Assembly (NCBI GenBank): GCA_019096065.1
Contig: JAGUCH010000001.1
Location: 4,278,001-4,342,000, forward strand
Length of the DNA stretch: 64,000 nt
DNA from: Paracyclopina nana
Lineage: Eukaryota > Arthropoda > Copepoda > Cyclopoida > Cyclopettidae
Direction of reading: 5' to 3'
Both the position numbers and the translations under genes were made by a program. Position 1 is the stretch's first letter, and every line of letters begins with the position of its first letter. The notes beneath the pieces were generated by a model that saw only the letters and a program-made list of their open reading frames with translations, was not told where the DNA came from and ran no database searches. Shown one piece after another: positions 12,555 through 24,331 of this stretch.

Positions 12555-14973
12555 TCACGACGGGGGCCCACAGTCCGTTGTCTGGGCGTAGCAGGCCGAA
12601 CCGGGGAGATCGGTGGGGCCGGGGAAACCGCGACTTCCGGGAACGGCTTGAGCGGAGGGGACGTGGCAGAGGGCACCGTAGGCACTGTAGCTGCCGGTAG
12701 CACGGTCATCAGGTAATTCTGCATTGACTCGTTTTGCCGGGCCAGCACGTCCACCTGGGCCTGCAGGTTTTTGTAGACCGAGTCCTGTTCTTGGGAGAGA
12801 GCCTCTGCCGCCGCTGGCGAAATCCACGTCTAGTGCGGGCGCGGCCTCATCCTCTTCCACGCCCGCGGCGCCGCTGCTGACCGTCACGCATGGCCAGGCG
12901 GTGCGTCCTCCTCGTCGTCGTCGTCGTCGTCGGAGCGGCCCAGGTTGGCCAGGCGGAATGCTTGGGTGGTCCCACCCCCGGGGTGGCGGCGTCCTCGGCG
13001 AGAGGGCCGTTCCTCATCGCTTTCGCCCCGGTGGAACAGGATCTGATCCTGCCCTAGGGTGTTCACCATCTTCAACGGCAACTCCACCATCAGGAACGCC
13101 GTGTGCCAGATTGCCAACAACATCCACCACCCCGAAGCCGCGTCGTCGGTAGAGGATGATCATCGGAGTAGGGCTCCCAGGATCAACTTCAGGAGGCCCA
13201 CGGTGATGAGGAATCCAGTGAAGTACGAGTAGTACTTCCCCACCGAACTGAAGAAGGGAATGATCGCACTCCCACGTGGTCCACCATTTGGTCAATGTCC
13301 TCCTGGGACCAGAAGGTGGTAGAGCGGCTACCCGTAATCAGGGAGTTGTGGAGGGCGTTGCTGGTGATCGTGTTTGACCACCGCCTCCCGGCTGCTGAAG
13401 AGGTGGAGGTACAAAATGTGGTTGGCCCGTTGCTCCGCGGAGAACACGCCACCACCCAATCCGCGGCTAATGTCGTACTGATGGCTGCGCGGGCGGCGTC
13501 GGACATCGGATTGAGCTGGGATGGAGCAATGCAAGCGTGGATCTGGGGCGTGGCGCACATCCATTGATTGTGTATGCGCCACTTGATGGGCGTGATCAGT
13601 CGCCACGGGACCACGCTCGGCGGTCGGTCAAGATAAGCGACAGCGGGTCCGCAAACGGGTCTCGTTGTTGACCAGCTGCAGAATTTCCTGGGTGCAATTG
13701 TCGATGGACCGGGTGACCGCCTGTACAGGGTAGCAGGGCGTCACGTAGGCCGGCCGCCCTCGTGGCCGAGATGGCGGGTCCGTGGCTGTCCAGGATGGCG
13801 TATGGACGATGATCCGGAGAGGCCATGCTCTGCAACTTGGAGTGTAAGATTGCGGCGCTCATTTTTGCAAATCAGTTCTTGTAAGAATTTAAACCGATCC
13901 TGAATGTGCAGCGCATGTTGTGAGTGTACAAAGCGCGAGCTGCGTCTGGATGTTCGCTCCGTCCATGTCCTCTGGGTGCAGGTACTTGGCTTGCAGGGCC
14001 CTTCCCGGGCCCCACCAAGAGATGGCAAAGTCCCTCAGCTGGGTGGTGAACAGCTTCCGCTGACACATGGATTGTGCTCCTTTGAGGACCGAACCCCGCA
14101 GAACCTTGACTCCTCCTCATGGGCTAGCAGGAGGAGATCGCCAAGATGTCCAGCTCCTCCCATGAGGCTGGTGGCGTTCCGGTGAGGATAGAGCACGGCA
14201 GGCCCTCGATACACCTCACTAAGCTCGTCCTGCTTAGCGAGTGACTTCCGCTTGGGCCACACAATAGTACCTTCGCATCGTCCTGCCGATGAGGTCCTGG
14301 AAATTCGCCGTCAAGTGGTTGGAGAACACCACCCGCCCGTTGGCGTATTCAGCTTCCCGTAAATTGGCTCTACCAGCGCATGGATGGTGGTGGTCTCGTA
14401 TGATTTGTAGAGAACGTGACACCTCCGCTGGTGAAAGTGGTGGTGGTGCACTTGTGGTCCTTATCCAATCCTCCTTTGGAGAAATAAGAGAGCGAGGTCG
14501 GATTATTGAGAGCTACCTCCACCTTCTTGTTCTCCACTATCAGGTAATGCTTCTCGCGGCCTCCCGACACGCTTGTGGGAGGGTTACCAAGTAGGGCCGG
14601 TTGACATCAGTCATTTGACTGCCATAACTGATGCTATCGTATCCACATCTTGTCACTTGTCGGGACAAATGCACCCTGCACCGGAAGGCCTTGATCGAGA
14701 GGGTCGCGCGGTCTGGAGCACCTGGACTGTGATATTGGCGGGGGGCCTGATATGCGCTCAGAATGTCCTCGCAGAGCTCTGGCTGACTCAGGTCGATGGC
14801 TTCGTGGATGGCATCGAGTGCGGCGCAGTCGTAGGTGGTGAATGACGTGACCTTTGCGTCCGGGGTGTAAAGATCAGCGACGGCTCGGGGTGGCGTCCCG
14901 GGACCACGGCCGCCTGGGCCAGTTCACTGAACAGGATCCAGTAGGCATACACAAAGAAGGCCATCAAGTACAT
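12555..14973 (-). pseudogene. Env-like 3' region of the Gypsy element (broken)
   Basis: Downstream of integrase in element sense, the minus strand holds a series of open frames in changing registers. The first, from 14973, starts with a hydrophobic, signal-peptide-like segment (FFVYAYWILFSELAQAA). Later segments include a basic-acidic tail with a run of Asp residues encoded by a CGT/GTC-type triplet repeat near 12911-12940. Position and the signal-like start suggest an envelope-like glycoprotein, as in errantiviruses. No fusion-peptide or cleavage motif was verified, so this is inference. Several frame changes break it. Confidence 0.5.
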
Positions 14974-15353
14974 AGAGGGCCAGAAAGCAGCTTACTGGCG
15001 TCATGATTTGTTGATTTGTGGGTTATGAGTTTGTATGGTCGCAAATTAGATTAGCACTGGTACTCAGAACTGGAAGAGAGGAATAGTAAATTATTGAGCT
15101 GTCATAATTTTGCGGCCAGAATGCGAAAGTTTTGAAGTTTTACTGTTTTTGCTGTTTTTTGCGATGCGCGGCGTGTTGCCACCCCAAACTTTTGTATGAG
15201 GGCAGCAATATGCGCATTAATCAAATACATTATCAGAATTCGGTGTTGATATGGTAGAATTTTGCCCTTGTGATGATGATGATGATGTTTGTGATCGCGG
15301 CGGCTTCTGGGATGGTTGATGGTATTGACGGTCTTATTGGTGGTGGCGCGGTT

Positions 15354-15764
15354 CTAGCGGTGGCAGCAGATATCTCGTTGTTTCAGGCAGAGCTTGTGCG
15401 GTTTGTGCTTGTTGCAGGGGCAGCAGTGCATCGTCGCGACTTGCTTGCTTGTCGCCGCCTTCTCGTTCTGGAGCGCGAGGTCTCTGCGAGCTTGTCTTGG
15501 CCTCCTAATATTTGCTGTGAATATTCCTGCAACATTTCTGCTGCCGTTCTTCTTTTCCTCGGTGGTGGCCGAGGTGTTGGTGATGGCGGCGGAGTTGTGG
15601 CCGTAATCATCGGGTGAGATTTGGTCCTGCTGCTCACCTTCATTCGGAGGAGTGTCATTATCGTTCTGTGACATGTGATCAAACCTGGTGCAGTAATATT
15701 CTGGAATGGTTGGTTCGTCGTTGAATGGCGGAATAGTGTCATCCTTCGCATGTAGGGAATCCAT
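15354..15764 (-). CDS. Unassigned ORF between integrase and env-like region
   Basis: A 136-aa frame on the minus strand inside the Gypsy element, acidic at its start and Cys/His/Lys-rich at its end. An overlapping 122-aa frame on the same strand reads Ser/Thr/Pro/Arg-rich sequence. Neither matches a domain I know. It could be an accessory protein, the extended C-terminus of integrase after a frame change, or leftover spacer. Confidence 0.3.
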   Translation of the reverse strand: MDSLHAKDDTIPPFNDEPTIPEYYCTRFDHMSQNDNDTPPNEGEQQDQISPDDYGHNSAAITNTSATTEEKKNGSRNVAGIFTANIRRPRQARRDLALQNEKAATSKQVATMHCCPCNKHKPHKLCLKQRDICCHR

Positions 15765-15954
15765 ATTCGCGATCCGTTGGTGCTACTGCATGATTCGAAC
15801 GCATGTGTAGTTCAGCTGGGCTGTTCGCCGGAGGCTGGGTCGGGCGTGCATATGCTCCGCAGATTCATCTCCCGGCATGTCGAGAAGTCCATGTTTTCCG
15901 TGGGAGGCGATGTGATGGTCTCGGCTTGTGGATCTGACGGTTCGATGTACCGTT

Positions 15955-16852
15955 TCAGTCGGTCCCACGGAGACAACCTGCTTCTTGGTTAGCGGCCATG
16001 ATGGGTCTGGCGAGATTTCGTGAGCTCGTTGATTCTTTTCTCGATGGTCCAAGGGCCGGTCCAGAAAGTTTGCAACTTTTTGGATATTGACCGCACGACC
16101 CTTGGCGTGAACAGCCATACATTCTGGCCTGGGGAGAAGACTTGCTTATCCATATGATAGGCCCGTCTTTGCCGTTCAATGAATGCAGAAATGTTCTTGC
16201 GAGCCCACTCATGCGAGCTGTATCCGTTCCGCAGCTGCTTGGCGAAACGGCCAGCTTCGGTTGCCTTATGCACTGCCGGCTGCGGGTCCCCAAAGATGAG
16301 ATCGAGGTTGGTGGTAGGTTGCCTGCCGAACACCATTTCATAGGGAGCCAGCCCCGTGGATCGATTCTTTGTGGTGCATAAGATGAATAATGCAAGCGGC
16401 ACTACTTCGGCCCATTTAGAATAGTGTCCTTGATCATCTTACGTATGAGCTCGTTAAGGTCACGGTGGGCCCGTTCTGCTGGGTTGCTCTTTTGGGTTGT
16501 ATGACGGCGTGGTGGTGGCCTTGATGCCTAAAGCCGAGCATACTTCCCTCATGAGGTGTGCTGTGAAGTGAGTACCTTGGTCGGTGTGCAGGCGCTCCGG
16601 CAGTCCAAAGCGAGGATGATTTCCGTCGTGAGGAATCGTACCGCTGTCTCGGCATCATTGGATCGGCATGGGAAGGCCGATCCACTTACTGAACACACAC
16701 TTGGCCGTGAATAGGTACCGGTGCTGGTTGGACGTGGGCTTGAGCAGGCCCACATAGTCAAGGCTGAGCACCTGGAGCGGAAATCCAGCATGGCGTGGTA
16801 CCAGGGTGTGCCGCTGATCCGAGGTTGCGGGTTTAGATTTCTGACACAGCAA
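15955..16852 (-). pseudogene. Gypsy integrase region (frameshifted)
   Basis: Minus-strand frames show the integrase core start (LQVLSLDYVGLLKP, where the Asp follows the usual hydrophobic run) at about 16763, with a further core segment after frame changes at 16.4-16.7 kb. The C-terminal part reads TTKNRSTGLAPYEMVFGRQP, the conserved segment at the end of the Gypsy integrase core. It joins new DNA copies to the chromosome. The frame changes at least three times across the region, so no intact enzyme is encoded here. Confidence 0.85.
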
Positions 16853-17030
16853 AGCAGGACTTTACGACCTCATCGGCCACTCTAGCCATGTTTGGGAAGT
16901 AGAAGTGTTGAGCTGCCCGATGGATCAGGTTGTCTCGACCCTGGTGTCCCATGGTTTCGTGCACGTGCCTCAGACTGGCCTCCTCCCACTTGCGAGTACG
17001 ATGAGCCGAGTCGAGGGCCGGCCTTGCGGG

Positions 17031-17795
17031 TCACGCAGCCGGAGAGCTCCTTGCTGGTCCAGGCATAGGCTGTTGAATTGTTCCATGAGTACCCGCCCTC
17101 GGGCGGAGCAGCATCGAGATGGGCTCTGGAGGAGCTTGCTGGAGTTTAACCAATTGGCGCAGCGTCACCAGGTCGTCATCCTCCTCCTGAGCTTCGGCCC
17201 ATAACTCCGGTTTGGTGGGAATGAGCTTCAGGCTGGCCACGCGAGAGAAGTCGTCATCGGAAACTTCAGCGCTAATGTGGTCTCCTGCTTGGTCCAAATG
17301 AGGCGCCCGACTGAGGGAATCGGCATTGCCGTGCTTGGTGCCTGCCCGATGGAGCGACCTCGAAGTCGTAGTTGGAGATGGTGTCGAGCCACCTGGCCAA
17401 CATGCCCGTCGGAGCTTCCATGGAGCGAATCCATAGCAGAGCCCGGTGGTCGGTCGGAGGATGAACCTTCGATGCTGCAAGTAGTATTTGAATTGCTTGA
17501 TGAAGATAATAACAGCGACCAGCTCTCCCTGGTTGGCGGAATAATTGCTCTGGGCCGAGGTCAACTTCTTTGCTCCGTACAAGATGACTCGCTCCTTGCC
17601 TCTCTGCACCTGGGACAAGACCGCCCCTACTGCCCTGTTCTCTTGGGAGAAGTCGGTGTCAAGATGAGCGGGTTTGGGGGCGAAGTCGAGTACGCAAGGA
17701 CCGGGGCCCGACACAAGCCGCCTTTTGATCTCCTCGAAAGCATCCACGATACTCCTGCGGCGGTTCGAAGGTCTGAGTATCAGAAGTCCCATCAT
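17031..17795 (-). pseudogene. Gypsy RNase H region
   Basis: A 254-aa minus-strand frame contains the RT connection and RNase H segment, with HLDTDFSQENRAVGAVLSQV and ERVILYGAKKLTSAQSNYSA, followed by the ELVAVIIFIKQFKYYL segment. These are the hallmark blocks of Ty3/Gypsy RNase H (the first catalytic Asp in a D-x-S context, the Glu of the YS...E block). It removes the RNA template during reverse transcription. The C-terminal part continues in other frames. Confidence 0.85.
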
Positions 17796-18514
17796 CCTTG
17801 GATAGCCGGGCAGTCAGTGGCGCGGCGATGTGTTGGTATTTCTCGATGAAGGCCCGGTGGTAATTGGCCTTGCCCATGAAGATGCGAAGGAGTTTGCGAG
17901 TGTTGGGTAGCGGCCACTTGCGAATGAGATCTATGTAAGCTGGCATGACTTCCAGCCCTTTCGGGGGTGACAACATGCCCGAGGTAAGTCACCTGGTCTG
18001 GAAGAGGTGGCACTTGGTGGGCTTGAGCAACAGGCCTGCCTTCTGATGGGCCTGGAGGACGATCTTGAGGTTTTGCAAGTGCGGGAATCGAAGTCGGGGG
18101 AGTGAACCAAGCAGTCGTCCAGGTAGGGCAGGGCCACGTTCCATGGCACGCCCTCTAATACCAAGGCGGTTCAAGCGGCTGTATGTCTTAGGGGCATTCG
18201 TGAGCCGAAAGGCATCTTCAGAAGGCATACGAGCCATCCCCAGTGGAGAACGTAGTCTTCTCCACGTCCTCAGCGCGAATCGGCACTACGTTGAAGGCTC
18301 CCACCGCGTCCAGGGTGGAGAACACGGTGGAGCGGGCTAGCCGGCTCAGGTTGTCCCTCACGTCCCGATGGGGGTGGGAATCGACCACCGTGATTTTGTT
18401 GAGCTCACGATAATCCACGCACCAACGGAGACTGCCGTCCTTCTTGCGCCCACGGGGACCAGTGGGGCTGACCACGGGGATGAGATCGGAGTGATGACCT
18501 CTTCTTCCAACCAC
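17659..18514 (-). pseudogene. Gypsy reverse transcriptase region (frameshifted)
   Basis: The minus-strand frame 18514-18218 reads the RT blocks KKDGSLRWCVDYRELNKITV and STVFSTLDAVGAF, with the first catalytic Asp in the latter. The active-site YLDD block (LPYLDDCLVH) appears in a different frame at about 18120, and the following thumb-like block in yet another. RT copies the genomic RNA. The shift between the first catalytic Asp and YLDD shows this copy cannot make an intact polymerase as read here. Confidence 0.9.
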
Positions 18515-19249
18515 TTATGGATCTGCTCCTTCAAGGAGGACTCCAGGTTGGGGGTTGATTGGCCTCCGCCTTATGTTGATCGGTCGGGCGCCAGGCTTGA
18601 GATCTATCGCATGCTCCACCAACTTGGTCTGCCCAGTGCGACCATCGAAGGAGAAGGCGCCCAGGTACGCGGCCAGCAGGGGACGCGGCCGCCCTCAGGC
18701 GTTCGGGATGCGGCGAAGGAGGTCGTTTTCTTTCAATCCGAATGCTTGAATCGTGAACTCGATCTTCTCCTGTGGGCTGGCATCAGGGGGCAGCCCCGGC
18801 GGCGGCTCCGCGGCCCGGATAGCTTGGAGGTGTGGTGCGGATGCAGCGAGGGCAGCGGCCTCCATGGGCTCGTACTCCCTTAGCACACCGTAAAGAGTGC
18901 CCCCCTTTACTTGCACAGGGTGGTCCAGTGGGTTCAGCATTCCCACCAGCAGGTGGCCTCCTGCGGAGGAGTCGCACCACGGCGTTCAGCCAAGGAGCCA
19001 GCTGGGTTTCTTCGGCGAACTGCCCTTCAGCCTCCAGGACTGCGGGCTTTGCATCGCCGTGAGGCCATAGAGCGGCAGCGGCCGCGATGAGAGCAGTGCT
19101 GCGTGGTGGGACAGTGGCTGGCGGAGGACACATATTGGGTATTCCCCGGGAAGGCTGGCTGGAGGGCCGACAGGGCCCCAACCAGCGGAACACATTGGCC
19201 GTGAATTCTCAGGGCACCCGCGAGTGGAGCTGGTCGATGCGGTGGTGGC

Positions 19250-19549
19250 TCAAGAAGGGCCCCGAGAGGTTGAAGTCCATAGACAAATTGCGCACCACTG
19301 CCGGGCGGATGGAGAACACGTGAGGGTGCTCCCGAACTGCACCCGTAGAGGCTGCTTGAGTTCCCCCAACACTTGCAGCCGATGGCGGGCGTGGGCCGAT
19401 GCCCACACAGCGGTCATGTCCTCCAGGGGTTCGCAACCCGTGGGGAGGACTCCCAGTCGCTTAGCGAAGTCCTCAGAGATGCAAGTGCGCCAGCTGTTTC
19501 CGCTGTCCACTAAGGCTCGCGTCTTGATGCGGCCGATGTGCACTGGCAC
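19250..19549 (-). pseudogene. Gypsy aspartic protease region
   Basis: The minus-strand frame reads MPVHIGRIKTRALVDSGNSW: a retropepsin-like flap-less start with the catalytic Asp-Ser-Gly (DSG) after a hydrophobic LV pair. It lies between the gag-like and RT regions as expected. Retropepsins mature the polyprotein. The family usually has DTG or DSG; DSG is acceptable. Confidence 0.65.
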
Positions 19550-19593
19550 TTGGGTTAAAAATTGTTTATGCTGTGTGATGTGGTCTAATGCGG

Positions 19594-20969
19594 CTAAGAT
19601 GAGGATGCTGGCGTGACCCGGGCGGAGCCCTCTACAACAGTCGGAGTCGTTTCCGCGGCGTATTCCGGAAGCTTCGACTCAGCCTCAGGGCCGGCCTCAC
19701 TGATCTCGTTGACCTTGGGCCGCTTGCGGCGGACTGCTGCCGCTGGACTGGTTGGAATCGGAGGACCGCTTCCGGTCGAAAGGCTGGCCCGACCCCCACT
19801 TGCCGAGGCGGACGAAGAAGCGTTGCTGCAGTTGGCTTGCAGCTTTGTGCCACTTGTTGATCTTGGGGTTGTAACGGTTGTTGCGCTTGTCCCGCTCGAG
19901 GGCTGGCACTCGGCCAGCGATGGCCTTTCCTCTACGCAGTAGAAACAAGTGATGTCGGCATCGGCATCCGAGGAATGCAGGGCGGCTACTCGCGCCTTTG
20001 CTTTGCCGATCGTCATCAACACTTTCGGCTTGCAAGCGGCCTCCAGGGCATCGGCCATGGTGGCGAACTTGTGCCCAGCGAGGCCCATCACTCACGCCTT
20101 GCGGTGCATCTTGGTAGCGAAGATGCGGATGAGGTCAGGAGTAGGTCTCGACCTCCTTGGCGAGCTCGGTCTGGCTCGAACAAAGATGCTCCTCAGGCGG
20201 GCATGCCATTGCGGGATAGCTTCATCTGCCTTCTGCTGGGCAGTCTCCAAGGCAATACGGGCCACCTGAGAGGACGTGGCGGTGACGAAGAACCTCTCGT
20301 ACGCGTCCAGCAGGTGCATGAAGGCGAAGGCTTCGTCACCCAGTCGGCGGTCGACCTCGTTGACCGTCCGGAGCGCCACCCGACCATGGCGTGCTTGATC
20401 TCCATTTTCTTGGTGGCCTCCGAGGCCGTTGAACCCAAGAAGGTGGCCTCTACATGCAGGCGGAAGGTGAGCCATTTATCGGCCTCTGTGTCCTCAAACT
20501 TCTCAAGTTTCCGCTTGCGACCGGCGCGAGCCGCGGCGGCCTCGGCCTCGCGGCGCCGGGCTTCCGCCTCCACTTATGCAACTCGGCCTCCCTCTGTCTG
20601 GTCTCGAGGTCGGCGTTCCGTTGGGCTTCGAACCCGCGAAGGAGTTGGAGCATCATGGCTTGCATGTCTCCTGACGCCGGGGTGCGTTGTTCGGCCCGGC
20701 CAATTGGGGCGGCGGGAAGCCCGCCAGCGGCGCCGCCGCTTCCCCTGTGGGCGTGCCCGATCGTGGGTGGGTCCCGCCCTGGGCCCCAAGTGGATTGCCT
20801 CCTTGGGCCCCGCCAACCCGAGGGTTGCCCCCTTGAGCCCCGCCAGCCCGAAGGCGCGAGGACCTCGACCTCCTCCCGGCGCGAGCAGCGAGGTGGCCAG
20901 GATCGGAGAGATTATCGGGGTCTTCGTCCCAGCGGAAGATGGGCGTTGTTTTGGTGATCGAAGCATCAT
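19594..20969 (-). pseudogene. Gag-like region of the Gypsy element
   Basis: A chain of overlapping minus-strand frames. The 5' part is Gly/Pro/Arg-rich with a short repeated block rendered as GLAGLKGATLGLAGPKEA. The middle part (about 20.2-20.5 kb) is helical and charged (EKFEDTEADKWLTFRLHVEA), like the core of a Gypsy capsid. The 3' part has a Cys-x2-Cys pair (TCFYC), probably the start of a zinc knuckle. Frame changes occur at least twice. Assignment is by position and composition. Confidence 0.6.
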
Positions 20970-21901
20970 GATGTCTACTGTGCTATACAGAAGGAGTTAG
21001 CTTAAGCGTACAAGCAATTGAAAGTGTTGCGTTTTACCAGCGGTGAAATGGTGCAAAGCGAGAAGATTGGGGGTGTAATAGCCTTGGGAGCTTCCAAAGA
21101 ACTGGGCTCGACCCCCCGATCAGCTCTCTTTTATTGTCACCAGATCAGCGCAACGCACCGCTCTCATGGCCAGCAGGGAATTCTGGCCCCTCTGATAAAT
21201 TGTTTTAAAACGACTCTCTCTCAAGATTGTTTACAAGATCTGGTTTTACGACCGGTGATTTAGGCGGCCAATTTTAGCTATTTAGCTATTAGCGAAGCTT
21301 CATTAGCAACAGGATGCGAGATTTAGTTTACAACTTCTTGCAGCTGCAACGACAGTCGATCTCCCCTGTTACTAGGAGTAACCTTGGGACTGGGGCCATA
21401 AAGAGGCCAGCGGCTTGGTCTATTTGCGACCGTATTTGCGCGACACAATGCCGGTCTCCGAGTGACCATTTATGGCCATATTTTGTGCCTGATCCAATCT
21501 CGAAAGTGACCGTGGCCCGGATTAGCGATAAGCGGTTGAGCGAGCCCATCTACTGGGTCAAGGGTAACTTCCTATTAATACATTGCTCAGTGATCCTGAC
21601 TGATCCTCAAGAGCCAAGCCTTTTCCGGCCTTCGCCTGGCGGCCCGCCGCTGGGGTCCGCCTGACGGCTTCCCGAGGTATACTTCTCGGGGGTAATCGAT
21701 AGTCGTGGCCTGATTTCTTTCTGGCTGCGCGCGCGCGCAGTATTTGGGAGCGTGTAGTTAGTGTAGTTAGTTGTTGTTTATTGATCTTAATGCAATCATT
21801 AACATGAATCGTTCTGACAAATGCGCGTTTTTCTGCAGAGTAACGCGGCCTCCCTGCCAAGGTTTCGATGGTGGCCTTGTTGCGAGGGCGAGGCTGTGAT
21901 G

Positions 21902-22111
21902 GCGACTCAGGTGTCCAGCGATCTTGCTGCCTGAGGGCCCGTGCTCTCCTGGTGATGCCCGCCACTCTCTGTGGCGCAGCCTCAGCCGAGGACAAGCGAG
22001 GTGATTCTAGCGACTCAGGTGTCCAGCGATCTTGCTGCCTGAGGGCCCGTGCTCTCCTGGTGATGCTCGCCATTCTCTGTGGCGGCCTCAGCCGAGGACA
22101 AGCTTGCTCGG
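21902..22111 (-). repeat. 108-bp tandem duplication in the Gypsy leader
   Basis: A unit beginning GCGACTCAGGTGTCCAGCGA at 21902 recurs at 22010, about 95% alike with small differences near its end. It lies in the untranslated leader between 5' LTR and gag, a region that in some Gypsy elements carries repeated regulatory or insulator-like sites. Confidence 0.85.
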
Positions 22112-22459
22112 CGTACGATAGCCGGCTGACAGCGTATTCGCGATTTTCTGCTATAGTGTCGCGATGCCTACTGCCACAACACCTCCATGCGATCCGGGCA
22201 TACGGCCTCAAGGGACGCGCCCGACCTCGGCCTGGGGTGGATGCTGTGCTCTGGTCATTCTGGCACGAATGCTTGACTGGCGCAAGGGTGACGACTCGCT
22301 GCCGGTGTCACCGGTGTCTTGCTTGGACTGTGGTGTTGGCCTACGGGTGTGGCTCCTTGCCACGCCCCTTTTGGTCCCATCTGGCTATTTGCTCAGCCAT
22401 ATTGCTGTCCCTTATTTGCGGGTTTGTTGGGGCGAAGGTGTCGATAACTCGGGGAGTTG

Positions 22460-22479
22460 TCCTACCGACCGCGCCAACT
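22460..22479 (-). other. Primer-binding-site candidate of the Gypsy element
   Basis: Directly inside the 5' LTR, the minus strand reads AGTTGGCGCGGTCGG. TTGGCGC-type primer sites next to LTRs are common in Gypsy elements. The matching tRNA was not determined. Confidence 0.55.
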
Positions 22480-22674
22480 TGTAGGAGGTTCGTATAGACC
22501 CCCCGAGGATGACACGCGCGCCCGCGGGTAGCGATAGAAGAACTTGCTACTGAAACTAGTCGAGATGTTTACTCGAGTACGTCCGTTTATTAACTGCTGT
22601 ACAATTCGTTTCACCGGGACGGGGCGCTCGCAGGCGCCCACAGAACACACCCGTATACCCGTGTTCCTGCTACA
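22480..22674 (-). repeat. 5' LTR of the Gypsy element
   Basis: 195-bp terminal repeat, identical by eye to 12330-12524. In element sense this is the 5' LTR and should contain the promoter. Confidence 0.95.
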
Positions 22675-22678
22675 ATAA

Positions 22679-24331
22679 TGATACCTTTCAACGGCATCTT
22701 CTTGTTCTCTGCCCCCGCCCACATTGTAACTCTACCGCACTTTTTGCTGATTGATAAAAAAGCTCCTTATTAGCTGTAGTAAATGCATCTCTGCTCCTAT
22801 TGCAATCTGTGATATTCTAGCCTTGATCGGAACATCTTGTACTTGGCTAGATGATGTTGCTGTCATGTCAAGCCTGCAGCAGCCATGCACATCAAATAAA
22901 AAATAAACGTAGTATAGTATATGAGAAAAGACCCTGCTTTTAGCACATGGAGTGACCTCATTTTCCCCCTCAGCCTCAGTTGGTGCAAATAGCATATTCA
23001 ATATGATATATGAAATGTACACACACGTTCTATAGTTGGGACCCATTCACAACTTTATTTTGATGGATGCATCAGTTTGAATCACGACTCGTCGCTAAGC
23101 TTCGTTAGAGTCCAACGGATGTTGATCATGAGATAACATTTTATTCAATTTACTTTCCCACATCATCGTGGCTTAGACACTGCTACATCAGTGATGGCCA
23201 GTTGACAAATGTGGACAGGCGCTTCATTTGTCACCAAAATTACTGCTGACGCCCACTGAGATTCTCAGCATAATGGCAAGAGGCTTCATCGTGATTTTTT
23301 CCATGTCGGGCTAGCTAGTAGCTTGTTGTAAACTTTACAGCTATGAGTGACAGAGCTATTTCGCGAAATGTCTCAGAAAAGTAGGCTAAGCATGAAAAAT
23401 GTAAGAACAGCTGCATCTCTCGAGCTCATTACCTGGCTTGAATTAAAAATCGGTCATATCTAGGGTCAGCTGCATTCCAAAGTTGAACTAGAAGGTTTTC
23501 AGCATGTGTATTGCATGCTTTGTATTTACTAACTACTTTCACAAATAGCCCCTTGGCATGTAAATGGGTCCCAGCCATCGTTAGAAAGTTGAGGGCCAAT
23601 TTTTCCCGGCTTCTTCGTAGATGCTACAACACAGAAGCTATAGCCATTTCAAATAATGCTGGGCTAGTCTCAATTAGCGCGGCCCAGAGAGTGTTTAGAA
23701 GAAGTAATTAGGATTTACAACATAAACGCTTCCTGCTACAGAAAAGACGTCCGATTTCCTAGGAAAGAAAATAAACTTTGTGCAAACATAAATCAGATTT
23801 ATCACTTGGCCTCAGAAAAAGGCCATGCCCGAGTTGTGGGCCTGGCGTGTATCGAGTGTAGCAATGCATCCTTCAGCTGCCTGGTTGCATAGCTGACACA
23901 TTTTTCTCTGAAAAGACTGCAACTGTCAACTCGCATTTTACGCAAGACTGGCTGACCCAAATGTGGCGCTGACAAATGCCAACAAGAATAGCCAGGATTG
24001 CTGTTGTTCAGCTTCAAAACTCGTGAAATGCCACAGATATCGCTATCCTTAGTTAAGAAACTCTAGCTGTTATTCATGCTGATAGAAAGCTAAATCGGAT
24101 TAGAGCAGAACTCATAGTTCCTCGGGGCGTTTGAAAAGAAATATGACCGGAAATGATAATAAAGGGAAATTTCTGATAAATCACGCAACCTAATACAAAT
24201 CTTGCAGCAACCACCCATAAGGCAAGAGGTACCGCGTTCAAGTAACAAGTCCAATTTGGCAAAGTCCCAAGCGCAATAAAAGTCGGATTTGGCACTTTTA
24301 TTATGATACGATAAGGAGAAATTGGCTGTAC
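22679..24331. other. Probable intron sequence, no gene seen
   Basis: No recognisable frame. It lies just downstream of the donor at 24331 of the minus-strand exon, so it is likely intronic. Confidence 0.45.

Larger units (their letters stand above)
12330..22674 (-). mobile_element. Complete Gypsy-type LTR retrotransposon with env-like region
   Basis: A 10,345-bp element in minus orientation. Its 195-bp LTRs (12330-12524 and 22480-22674) begin TG and end CA, appear identical by eye, and are flanked by a 4-bp duplication ATAA (12326-12329 and 22675-22678). In element order from right to left come the leader, a gag-like region, an aspartic protease, reverse transcriptase, RNase H, integrase, a spacer and a 3' region starting with a signal-peptide-like frame (env-like). 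This order, protease-RT-RNase H-integrase, is that of Ty3/Gypsy elements; an env-like third frame is typical of errantivirus-type members. Every coding region changes frame repeatedly, so the copy looks inactive, yet identical LTRs imply recent insertion. The element is GC-richer than its surroundings. Confidence 0.95.

Noticed and set aside
17277-17849. 190-aa plus-strand frame
   Set aside because: It is antisense to the Gypsy RNase H region and has no domain of its own.
19975-21000. 341-aa plus-strand frame
   Set aside because: It lies opposite the gag-like region; its length follows from high GC content of the element.
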